From Symsagittifera roscoffensis (Eukaryota; Xenacoelomorpha; Acoela; Convolutidae), in assembly GCF_963678635.1 (NCBI RefSeq), contig NC_087065.1, positions 54,216,397 through 54,280,396 of the forward strand: 64,000 nucleotides of DNA, read 5' to 3'. The translations under genes and the position numbers were made by a program. The notes beneath the pieces are model-generated. The model had not been told where the DNA came from and made no database searches. It saw only the letters and a list, made by a program, of their open reading frames with translations. Positions 26,201-38,200 of this stretch are shown in pieces (positions within the stretch are counted from its first letter, which is position 1; each line of letters starts with the position of its first letter).

Positions 26201-29200
26201 TTTTACGAGATCGAGCAGGTGTCGCTGAAATTTTTGTTGTTCGTTGTTAAAACAGCCGAAGACTTCCTGTACTACACGAATGGAAACGCAAGTTTCCAAA
26301 TTGAAATTGTTTTGCGACACCGTTTCAGCGGATTTCATTGTTGAGAAGCCGGACTCAAAATTCATATAGTGAGGACATATCAAAAGTGTAAATTCATGCA
26401 GCTGCGCAATTGTCGGTCATCGCGTAGAGTATCCTGTTTTGACGAATCTTGAAGGCTTGTAGAACTTCTTCCTTCGACTCAAAGATGTTTTGCGCGCCCA
26501 TAAGTTTCGGTTCGTCTATCGACCACATGCCCAAAGATGTCATGAAAGAATCTAAATCAAAATTCACATCGGCTCAGTTGACTTTAGGCATCGGTTGCAA
26601 CGTTCACTGTCTTTATAATAAACCAACCAACGTCTACTTTTTCCATTATAAGAAGTTTCGTCAACATGAATACCCACAAACAGGCCACTTAGCTCCGTCA
26701 TTGAAACATCTCTGCAGTATATCGCAAGGTCTTCAGTAGTCAGATACGTCGCTTTAGTCCGACCACAGTTTACGGCTGTGTAATGTGAATCGGGAAACAA
26801 ATGCTCGTATTTAGACCTCTCCGCTCCAGTTGCCGCAGAGTCACTGGAGCGGAAGGAGTGGTTGTTGAGGACGATATCTAGGATGAAAAATCAAGACCTG
26901 ACGGCGTATTTCGTCGCGGTCGGTTTGATGTCGAATGACGCCTGAGATCGTTGGCTGTGAAACAATCGCTGCTAAGGCCCTGCTGTGTTAACTCTTTCTC
27001 CTCGTGCTCTTGAAGGTAATTGAGGCCACCGCTCACCGTAGTAACTTTGCCATCACATCGACATTTTACGTGAGTCTCATCCATGCCGCGTGCCCAGGGA
27101 AAGGCGGTGAGAAATTCAGGGCTGACTTAACATTTACCCAAGTTCTATCTGAAAACACGCGAGCAAATTTAAAAAAGGAATCAGGAGTCCAAAAAAGTAC
27201 CGGTCCCTTCAAAGGAACCAATTGGTTGTTGTTGTTGTTGTTAGCCCACGCGGGTCGGGTTGGGCTCTTCTGTCTCCAGGTCAAGGAACTTAGCAACCTC
27301 TACCGGCCGAAGCCACAGGTCTGCTGGGGTGAGTGGGGAGGGGTTTTGGGAGCAGTTGAAAAGGTGACATGTTGTGTGGGGGGCAAGGGAACAGGTTGGG
27401 CAAAGGTGGGAGATGGAGCTGTCGAGGCGGGATAGGTAAGTGTTAAGGAGCCGGCTGTAGCCAGACCGGAGTTGGGAGAGCTTACAGCGCGTGTGACGTG
27501 GGAGAGATTTTTCAGAGGGGTCAATCTTTGGGGGAGGGATACAAATAACTTTAGACGGAGGGGTTTCGGCTAGGAACTTGGTTACAAGGGAGTTATGGTT
27601 GTCTTTTAAAATTGGTTTGTAGTAGTTAAAAATAAAAGTGGAGACTTCGTCTCGGTCGTCCAGAACTAGAGGGTGGTTTGCGTAGACTGAAAAGTCGGTT
27701 AAAATTTTCTGGGTGTCTTCTTTGAAGCAGCTTATAATTGAGGGGCGAAGTAGACGGGGAGGAGGGGGATGTGAATGTATAAAATTAATGGGATGGTGGG
27801 AACGATAGGTAGAGATAAAAAATTGAGATGACAGAAGGGTATGGTGGTCTTTGACCGTTAGGATTTCAGATTCACTGTGCAGGTGGGCAGTGGAACTCAT
27901 TAGATTTGATCCAGTAACAACGCGAAGGGATTGGTTTTGGGCAACCTGCAGGCAATTTATGGAGGTGTTACTTGATGCGTGGGACCATGCGGGGGCTGCA
28001 TAGTCAAGTATGGGGCGAATTAAAGCTTTAAAAGTTAGGAGGAGGGTTTCTTTGGAGTGACCCCAGGTTGATCCTGCTAATGCCTTCAGGATTCCGATCC
28101 TGCGTCTGGCCTTTTCAGCGGATTGTTTGCAGTGAGTGGCAAAACAAAGTGTTGGATCAAATGTCACCCCTAAGATTGTTGGATTTTTGTTTAGGGGTAG
28201 CGCCTCATTATTTAAAAGAACACTAGGTGTTTTATTAAATAATGTACCGGTGTTACATTATTTAATAAAACACCTAGTGTTCTTTTAAATAATGAGGCGC
28301 TTTCAACCAATCAATTGATGCAGAATAAGGACAAGCATCAATTGGTCACCCTGCACCTGCATCTTCTTAAGATAGCTGAGATCTTCATAGCAGCAGAGGA
28401 TTGCGAGTGTTCCGCCACGACAAAACGATGTTACGGGTTTTCGTAAGAAAAATTCCGTATACCAGGGACGATCCCAGCACAGCAAACTCAATTCCGCCAT
28501 CAATGTTGTTCAATATGATGCGTCGTTCGTGACGGAATCTGGTTTCTACTAGAACATTTTGAATTTAGCTGTGCCAGCTTAGATGGAATCACACCCTGCA
28601 TTCGTTTGACTAGCTTCGTGGTTTTTCTTCAAAAACATTAGCTCCTCTTGTACTTCTTGAGCAATCGTTTTTATTGAGCACAGTTCTCGGCGCAGATCCT
28701 CTCAATAATAGGAAAAAGGTTTCTTTTACAAAGAAGTTTCTCCGCAATCAGAGCAACCCAATTCAAAATGTCCAACTTGTGTTTGGTCCATATTTAAACC
28801 AATGCAGGCGGAAAGAGCAGACGTTTCACAATTTAAGAATTCAACCGAGAGATTTGTGGCATCCCTTCCACAGAGCATATACAACTGCTTCGACACGATG
28901 TATTCTTATTCTGTGTACATTTTAAAATGAGCTGGATTTCGAAAGTGAGGTTGTAGTTTCTGTCAATCCGGACCACTCTGAAATGAGCTGGTTTAATTTC
29001 TGATCATCTTTTTCTAATAAATAAGGACAAGCATCAACCGGATCATTGAAATCCCTTCGTAGGCAAGGGCTACCAAAGACGAAAAACTCTCCGGTTCGTC
29101 GAGACATAACGTATCTATTTAATAAGTTTCTCACAACAATTAGGTTATCGAGAAAAATAAGCCAGAATATTTATGCCATTCACACGCAAATTTTGAGAAG

Positions 29201-32200
29201 AGTAGATCAAACTGAATCTTCACAAAATATTTTCCAATTTTTACATTTTAAATGATTCATTAATACCATCATTAAGCCTATTACAAATTGCATGCTGGGT
29301 CAATTGCCCAATCTCTAACAAACGAGGACAACCAAAACACGTCATTCATGCAGACAAGGAGCATAAAGGTTTTTGTGAGTACCGACCTTTTACCAGAACG
29401 ACCTTTTACCAGAAAAGTTACAACATGGACCTTTTACCTGACTCGATAAACAAATTTGATTCACATATGTAATGACGCCGTTTAAACTGGTTGGAGACAA
29501 TGATTTCACGGGGAGGGTTCTCATGCTGGAAGGACCGATTGGTTGAAAAATTTCAACCAATCAAAATCGCTATGCGTTCCTATTAGCTTCACGGTTTCCT
29601 ATGATTTCACGGTTTCTCAGCAAAATTTTGTTCTAACCGCTTGCTTTTCGCATTGAATTATTGCATTGTGGTCTGGTGAAAAGTCGGTCTGGTAAAAGGT
29701 CGGTCTGGTAAAAGACCTAGCCCCGGTTTTTGTTAAGCGGACTAAACGGCGTCATTACATATGTCAATCAAATTTGCTTATCGAGTCTGGTAAAAGGTCC
29801 ATGTTATAACTTTTCTGGTAAAAGGTCGGTAAATCAACCGCCCCTCTCATTTTCTATTTCCTCAAAAGTCTTTCATAATAATCCAACAAACGCGGAGAAC
29901 CAAAAATCACATTTTACATTTAACTATTAGGAATAAAGGGAATCTGTGGAGTCTTTTGGCGTAAATGAGCAACACTCCCCAAACAATGCAAAATGAAAAA
30001 ATACAAAAATTTAATCAAAATTAGACCGATATTACTACAAAACACAAGCGGATCTACTTAACAATCCCCCCCCCCCCCTATGATACCTACTTAAGAATCT
30101 CCACCCCTATAACAAATACAGTAAATTAGCACTGAGCTTTCTATTGAGAATTCTGCATTCTGATTGGTCGAAAATCGACCATTTTGATCTACTTTACAAC
30201 CTCCCCCCTTTCTTGAAAGGGGTGGAGATTGCTAAGTAGATCCTAAAAGCCTTGAATCAACTTGGAAAACTGCAGAAACGCGAATTAAACGGCCTGCAAT
30301 TCAGAATTTGATTGGATTCAGATTTCTCACATTTACATGAAGAAAACGGCAAAAAAAACAGAGGGATATTGTTAATTATCCCCCCTTTGTACCTCAACTA
30401 ATCTCTCCCCATTTGTACCTTGTTAACTATCTCCTCCTACCCATGTCTTCTCGGATCAACCGTAAAATCCCCCCTAGCGACTTGCTGTAGAATGACCTCC
30501 CCAAGCATGTATTAACTCTGAAAAACAATTCTTGGGGGGGGGGGATTTTCAAAAAAAATTCGAAAATTCTGTCCACCTTTTTTTAGGTCGACCAAATTGA
30601 TTTTCCGAGCTCTCCCAGAGCACTACACAGACCCAGTTTTGGCCAAAATTTTTGAGCTCCACCTTAAAAATTAGTATAGATTGGCGCCAAAGGCGACTTT
30701 AGAAAAATTTTAGGGTCCGTTACCAAAAATGGATATCTCAAAAAAGTACAAAGGGGGAACCTTTGGGTCGGCAGGGGGTCGAATCCCTGAGGGGGCGTCC
30801 GCTCCCACCCACCCCTAAATCCGCACCTGCCTATAATTACATATATTAGAAATTTTAGACCAAGTTTACACCTTCGGGGGCGAGGGGGGGGGGGGCGGTG
30901 AAGGATGTTGGTTCTAAGTTAGTAATTTTCAGTCAATCAGAATCGAGCATTTTACATGCAGCGCTTAGCAAATTAAATGCTGGGGTGCAAGATCTTAACT
31001 TGGTCTATCTGGGCGGGAGGTTAACTTGATCCGCAATTTTAACTAGATATATCATCTGAAAATTGTTTGAATCATGTTAACTATCCCCCCCTCCCCCCTA
31101 TTGCAATAGGAAGGGGGAGTAGTTAACAAGGTTTGGATGAAATTTATTGAAATAACGTCAACCAATAGAAATGCGAATTGAAATAACGTCAACCAATAGG
31201 AATGCGACAGAACACATTTGTGAGAAATACAACATCAATCCAGTTGAGCATAAATGAAATGTGTTTTTATAGAGAGGGGGGGGGGGGGGATTCTTTACAA
31301 GGTACCATAGGGGGGGGGGGGGGGTATTAATGTGGCAGTCGAATAATGCCGAAGTCGATTTCTGTAAATCGAAATATGGGTGGGGGAATATTTAACAAGA
31401 TACCGACAGAGAAAAGGGCCTGTTTGAGCCTAAATTAGATGAAATTGTTTCGAAAAAAATTGAAATGTAAATTTGATCAAGTTAACATTGTCCATGGAAA
31501 TCATTTCAACATTAAAAAACCGCCGAGACACATTATCTTCGCGATTGCAGCTGATTGATTTATCAACCTGACACATCAACATACACTGCATTGAATTCTG
31601 CATTGTACTCTGCTCTTAAATGTTCGTTACATTATTAGAGACTTGATAAGAAAGAATCAAGCCTTTACAAAAAATTCCTAAGGCTTACAGAAAGCTAGGA
31701 ATATTTATGCTAACATTAACAATCACAGCCTATTAAAATATAATTATTGGTGGACATTTTGAAAATTAAATAGTTTTTCTTTCCACATAATACATACCTT
31801 TTGTGGTAACTAAATCCTCTTCATTAGTTAACATCTTATAATTAAGTGTTATATTAACTAACTCTTGCACTTTCTGTTTTCACAAGGAAATAATAATGAA
31901 AAGACTAGCTTATACGTATTTGTATACAACACAGCATGTGAAATGAATAAGTTGCATGCTGACGGCATAAAGACTAAACGGCCGAAATTTATAAACGGAC
32001 ACTCAGCATTCATAACATTTGAAAGACCATGAAAGATGGATGGCAATTGACAGAAGAGTGCATCTACTTAACAATCTCCACCCGGGTGACAATTTTAATC
32101 AGATCAAAATGTTCGATTTTTCGACCAATCAGAATGCAGCAAAATTAGAATTCTCAATTCTTGAATTTTCAAATTTTATGCATGCTGAGTGTCCATTTAT

Positions 32201-35200
32201 AAATTTCGGCAGTTTAGTCTTTATGCCGTCAGGGACTCTAACTAATGCAACTTATTTATTGGGTGCCGGACATCAAGCCGAACCGTAAAATTAGGGACTT
32301 CAAGCCGAATATTTTCTTATGAAGTTGTGAAATATGATTAATTTGAAAATTTTATTCAAGAATTTTTGAATTTATTATCTTTCTTCACTAGTTATTGGCG
32401 TTTTCATAAAACTTAAGCCTCCAACTGATGGTGAGTAATACAATAAATAGTGAGCAATACAAGTAGGAAAGCGCAAAAATGAAAACCCACTCAATTGTTG
32501 ACATTTTTGAAATTCATATTTTATACTAAACTGGTAGTCAAAAATAATACATGCATAGGGGGGGGGGGGATAGTTAACAAGGTCCAAAAGGGGAGGGGGA
32601 TAGTTAACAAGATCCCAAACTTCGTATACATATAACTGTTCGATTCTTTCTTTATAGGGGGAATGGGGAGGATGGTTAACCTCGTTTATAAAATAAATAC
32701 TATTTTAAACTTTTCATACTTTACGTGCGTACTAGTGATACGCGGCCCATATCACACTAGCACGCCCTTCAATGAGAAAAAAAAAGAATCTTTAAATCAG
32801 CGGTCCGTGTTTTTTCTGATAGTTCCTAAAACTATGATAATCTAACACGAATTAGTTTGAATGACATTCTAAATTCAATACAGGCGACGCTGAACTCTGC
32901 AAAAAAACAGAGAAAAAAAGCTACACTTCGCATGTTTAAAAAGAACACATTTTTCGAAAAGATGTCAAAACTTCTCGCACACCGCAAATATTTCCACAAA
33001 TTGATTTTTTGGACAAAAAACTACATTTATTGACAGTTAGATGTCAAAGACATGGTTGCATTGATCTTAAAAAAATAATACTGGCGACGAAGTAAATGAA
33101 AGGGCAATAAAGAACCAAACCAATTTTTTCATTACATCAGAAACAACACAAAACAAAAATGTGGATCTGGTTAACTACCCATCTCTCTATTGTAAAACAA
33201 AACACAGAGTTTACACGATATTTGAATAAAGGGGCGGATCTACGTTTTGCTCGAGGGGAGGGGCGGATTCTCAAAACAAAAATGTAAAAAAAGGTATTTT
33301 TTTCCGTGGGCCAAAACGATTTTCTGAGCTCCTCTCCCAAATCATTACATAGACTTCACTTTGACGAAAATTTTTGCACCGCAGGCAAACTTTCGAAAAA
33401 ACTTCTGAAAAGTTTGACCAAAAAATAACGTTCTACAGCGCGCGCTACCCCCACAAAGAGACACTACTAGTATAAATTTTTAGTGTCGGTCTGCCAAAGT
33501 TGGTTGTCTTAAAAATGTAGCAAAAGGGGTAAAAATGTAGCACATTTTTAGTGTCGGTCTGCCAAAGTTGGTTGTCTTAAAAATTTAGCAAAAGGAGTCT
33601 ACAGTGGGACGAATCCTTGAGAATCCCTGAGGGATGGGAAGGGGAGGGCGTCCGCTCATGGTTGCATACAAGGGATATCGTTTTACGGAACACAATTCAT
33701 ATATACTTAATCGTTGAATTAGCCGTGTTTCTTTACTAAAGATTTTCTATACTGAGGCTGAGGACCCATAGGGTATCAAATTATCATCGTCACTTCTTCA
33801 AATAAATCATCGACCATACTCTCCAATACGAATTAAATTATTTGCCGATGAACGTAAAAAACTCGATTCAGAATTGTGCCATTCCCCCGGATTGGCACAG
33901 TCGAACCCGCCGCGGCACTGGAAAAATGACGATAAAGGCCTTAGCGATCGATTATCAGTAAAAAAAAAGGGTCAAAATAATCTGGAAATTTTGATTTTCG
34001 AAATTTCGATTCTCAGCGGTCTATTTCTGAGAAATGCAAAAACGACCATATTTGGCAAGAAAATCAGAAAAAAACAGACAACCGGATAGACAAGACGAGA
34101 ATCAGTAGAGAAAAACGAAAGAAAAAACACGAAGTCCCTTATCGTGACAATCACGCACGATAAGACGCGTAACGGGAGCCGATAAGAAGAAAGGAGGCTT
34201 CAGTGGGATCTCCGGAGCGGATCAGGACCCTCCCGCGCCACGAGATTAAGGAGATAAGAGTGTTATCTCAGAGGGGGAGTGGAATTGGAGGCCCGGTGCC
34301 CAGAGACTTAGTAGACTATCTATAATATACACTTTTTAGCTGCTGTGATGCCCTGAGTAGTTGAATTAACTCCAATTTTACATTGTAGTTCAGAGCATGA
34401 GTAGCTAGAAAGAGGAAAGTGTCAATCCATCTCCAATAACTGTCACTAAAAACATAATAAAATATGATATTCGATCCGTGTTTTTAATGGTAATCACGTA
34501 GTCTGGGGATCCGAGACCCAGTTATGTGGTTATCTTCGCATGTAACGAAAGCTGATCAAAAGTCGTTTGACTGATGGCCTAAAAATGGTAATTTTTTACT
34601 TAGCCCTAAACAGACCAGAAAATCAACTGGCTAGGTCTAGACGGTGAAAAACGGGTAGAATTTAGGTAACTGACGCCGGCCAGTCGTCAATAGGTGCTTT
34701 TTCTACGCTCCGTCACTATGTAGTATTTGGGCGAATGTTACAAATTTTTCAAAAATCCAACAGAAGTTTTAAGGACCTCTTGATTAGTCAACCATTTTGA
34801 TTTTCCGAGCTCTCTCAAAACACTAAGCAAACCTACTTAGACAAAACTTTCTGCGCTGCAATCAAATTTTGAAAAATCAACTTTTTTGGAAGGTTATGAC
34901 TATGAAATTACATGTTTTTTTTCGCGCTCTTCAGTCTCAAAATCAGTATAAACTGGCAGCGAATGCTCCTTTAGAAATATTTTGAGGTCATCAGCTAAAA
35001 ATGGATTTCGTCAAATAGTACCAAAGGTAGACCTTTGGGTGAACAGGGGGTCGAATCCCTGAGAGGGGAGGGGATATGTCCGCCCTCCCTCTAAATTCAC
35101 TACTCTCTTCAAAATTGTGCAAATAATTTTTGGCCGAAGAACCGTATGCCGAAAAATAATTTCAGCCATTCAGAAATCAGCACTCAAAGTGCAAAAGAAA

Positions 35201-38200
35201 AAAGTTTTAGACCAGTCAATTTTTAAAATTGAAACGATGTTATTGATAGTTTAAAATCTTTCGATCGTTGTACCGAACAGTAAACAGTATAAGAATAGCA
35301 CACGTTAACACAGAGCGCGAAGCTGCGCTTCGCAAACAGTAGCGAGAACACGATTAAAAAAACATTTCTATAAAGAGCTATAAAAAGCATAAATAGTCCT
35401 CAAAAACCACTACTCTCACTCAAATGAATTCTTGAATCAAAATCAAGGAATTTAATGCCAGTTGGGATTGCCACAAATTGTATATTCTAAAGAACTAGCA
35501 AGCCCATTTAAAGAGAGCTAAACTTGAATTTATCAGTTGGAGAGAAAAAGTGAACACATAAATCAATAATATAGTAATTAGAAAAATAACACCAGGCCAA
35601 GCTTTTCATCAATACACGGACACTGCTTCCAAAAAATTGAATATTTTTCTATCCAAAAATTGATTCAATCCAAATAAATATCGTCTATACAAATGTTGAT
35701 TTAAAGAAAAACGCTCACTTTGTCTGATGCGGAGGATGCAACTAGGATAAACTGTTTGTCCTCTGGCATGCTCAATTTGATGCAGTTCTGCTTGGCCGCC
35801 TGCCCGTCCTTCAGGGACTCCAGCCAGATAGTCTGCAGCCAGAACACCTGTTAAGATAAGATAATACGTCAAAATCTCACATAAATATTGTACCAAATTC
35901 CCATATCAACAGTGCTTAAATGATGTTACCATATCTGCACTGCCAGTCAAGAATTACGGATTTCAGAAAAAGAAAAACCGGACTAAACTGAAGAAATAGA
36001 CACTTTCGGTTTTTGTTTGGCTCTTGAAACTTGATTGAAAACTATCTGCACTACAGACTTTCTTCTTCTCATTTATGCAATAAATGTAAACATACTTTCC
36101 CATTAAATGGGGTTACTTTTAGTCATACTTCATCTGAGGTATCAGAGTACATATAATCATATTTCCGCTAAAGATTTATCTCGTCTGTTCCGATTCCGAA
36201 TAAATGGGAGTTTAAATAAAACTGGCAGGCCCATAACAGCTACAGCTGTTTTTGAACAATGAGTTGACGGATACTTTTACGACGAAAATGTTTCCTGAAC
36301 AAAATGAAGCATTTATACCAATCATCATAACCAGAAGAAAAACGGTGCGGATTTCAGAAGACAAAACTCAAAACGGTACGAAATTTTTCAACACCAGCAA
36401 AATGTATGTTTGATTGAGAAAGATCGGTATCTTCAAGCCGAAAAAATTATTTAGCCACATTTACAGTTAAATCAAATTGTTAGCAAAACCAAACAAATAG
36501 ACTATGAAAAACCTGAACAACTACAAAACCAATCACTTGAAAACAATAGAAACAACAGTACAAACATAGCCAACTAACAGTTGAAAAAGAGTAATGAACG
36601 CAAGGAAACTGAAAAAAAACTGACATGTTTTTTCAAGAACCTTCAACTTTTGAACTTCGAAGAAAAAAAATAGATGGCCTTAAAGCTTTTTGAATTTGTA
36701 AAACAATATCTTATGGACACTTCTTTACTAACATTAACCCAAATTGAGAAAACTGGATCAATACGTGAAACTTTTATTTCGCTGGGAAACCTGATAATTA
36801 ATTTCAATTTTCGAAATGAGAAGTCGATCACGTTTTTCGTGACCTTTAGGCTTTTGCTGTTCGATAGTGGAGTTTTCTTTCGTTTTAACAATGGAAATGC
36901 ACTGAACTTTTAAAAAAAATTTCAAGTCACAGCGCGAAAAATCAAAACTAAGGGTGAATAAATTTTAAGAATTTCCTGAAAAAAAAAGTCAGCAAGACTT
37001 ATAAAAGACTAGCGTGTAATGCACCTGCGGTGCTTCGAGAACTCATGAAAAAAGCCACATATAATGAAAAAAAAAGATCTACAATCTTTGAGTGTACTCT
37101 GACAGCACCTCAAGTCAGCAAGCACAAAAAAAGTCAGCAAGCACAAATTTAGCTAGGATTTTTTCTATGAGTTGTTTTAATTCAAATTCTGAAAAACCAA
37201 TAAATTTTGTGTTTTTCACCTCTTTGAAAAATTTTAAATTGACATAAAAAAACGACACATCTTTGAAACTGAAAGCATTTGAGCAGTCGCGTTTGGATGC
37301 AAAATTTGCAGCTCCTGAGAGTACTCTCAGAGTGCTCAACTACAGTTTAGGAACTCAAACTTCGAGAAAATTTAATTTTCGAAAAAAAATTAAAAGCCAT
37401 AAAATCGTCGCACCTCGAAAATTCAAAAACTTCAGCAGTCATACGTGGAGGAGATAATTGCAACCCTATTGAGTGACCCGACAGCACCTAACTAACTTGT
37501 TGAAAACTTCAAAACTTCAAAAAAAAATTAAACTTAGGTTTTCTGAAAGTTTTTTTTTGAAAAAATCGAATATGTCTCATCTTTAACACTAAAAAGAATT
37601 CAGCAGCCAAGTTTGGAGTCAAGATTCGCAACCACTGAAATAACGCTGACAGCCCCCCTTACAAGGAAAGGGGTTTAAAAATTAAAATTAAAATTTGAAA
37701 AAAAAACTTTAAATTAAACTTTGCTTCAAGAAATTAAACTTCAGAAAAATCTTTAAAAAAAACGTCATATCTCGAAAATTAAAAAGATTTGAGTGGTCAT
37801 ATCTGGAGGCGATATTCGCAAATTAAAGAGTTCTCTGACAGCTTCCAAGTTAAGGATTAGGAATTTCCAAATTTGAAGAAAAAAACGAATTGAAGTTTTC
37901 TGAATTTTTTTTAAATCACAAAAAAACGTCATATCTCGTAGGCTACAAATATTTGAACAGTCAAATCTGAAAGCGAGATTCGCAACCCACGATAGGATTC
38001 TGACAGCCCCCAAATCGCGTTGGGCATTTAAAAATTTGAAGAAAAAAAACAAATTTGAGTTTTCTGTAAATTTTTAGCCATAAAATCGTCGCACCTCGAA
38101 AATTCAAAAACTTCAGCAGTCATATGTGGAGGAGATAAATGCAACCCTATTGAGTGACCCGACAGCACCTAACTAACTTGTTGAAAACTTCAAAACTTCA

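Larger units (their letters stand above)
29831..33603. other. ALS2 intron dense in G/C homopolymers and miniature inverted elements
   Basis: No gene. Runs of 9-14 G or C occur at about 30065, 30535, 30885, 31085, 31280, 31310 and 32558. They are repeatedly joined to 'gttaactatcccc' or its inverse 'ggggatagttaacaagg'. A 30049-30243 unit is flanked by 'ggatctacttaacaatc' and its inverse 'gattgctaagtagatcc'. A 31953-32249 unit has inverted arms of about 60-70 bases sharing 'ggcataaagactaaac'. Diverged copies of a dispersed repeat ending 'tccctgagggggcgtccgc' lie at about 30540-30840 and 33230-33660. Confidence 0.55.

Noticed and set aside
33874-34154. GC-richer patch within the 7.4-kb block (33.86-34.32 kb) as a possible RNA gene
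   Set aside because: No cloverleaf, 5S or snRNA motifs were recognised; overlapping ORFs on both strands are not supported.
36643-36913. Overlapping ORFs on both strands, repeated at 44020-44290
   Set aside because: Both strands open at once in low-complexity DNA; the repetition is explained by the 7.4-kb duplication.
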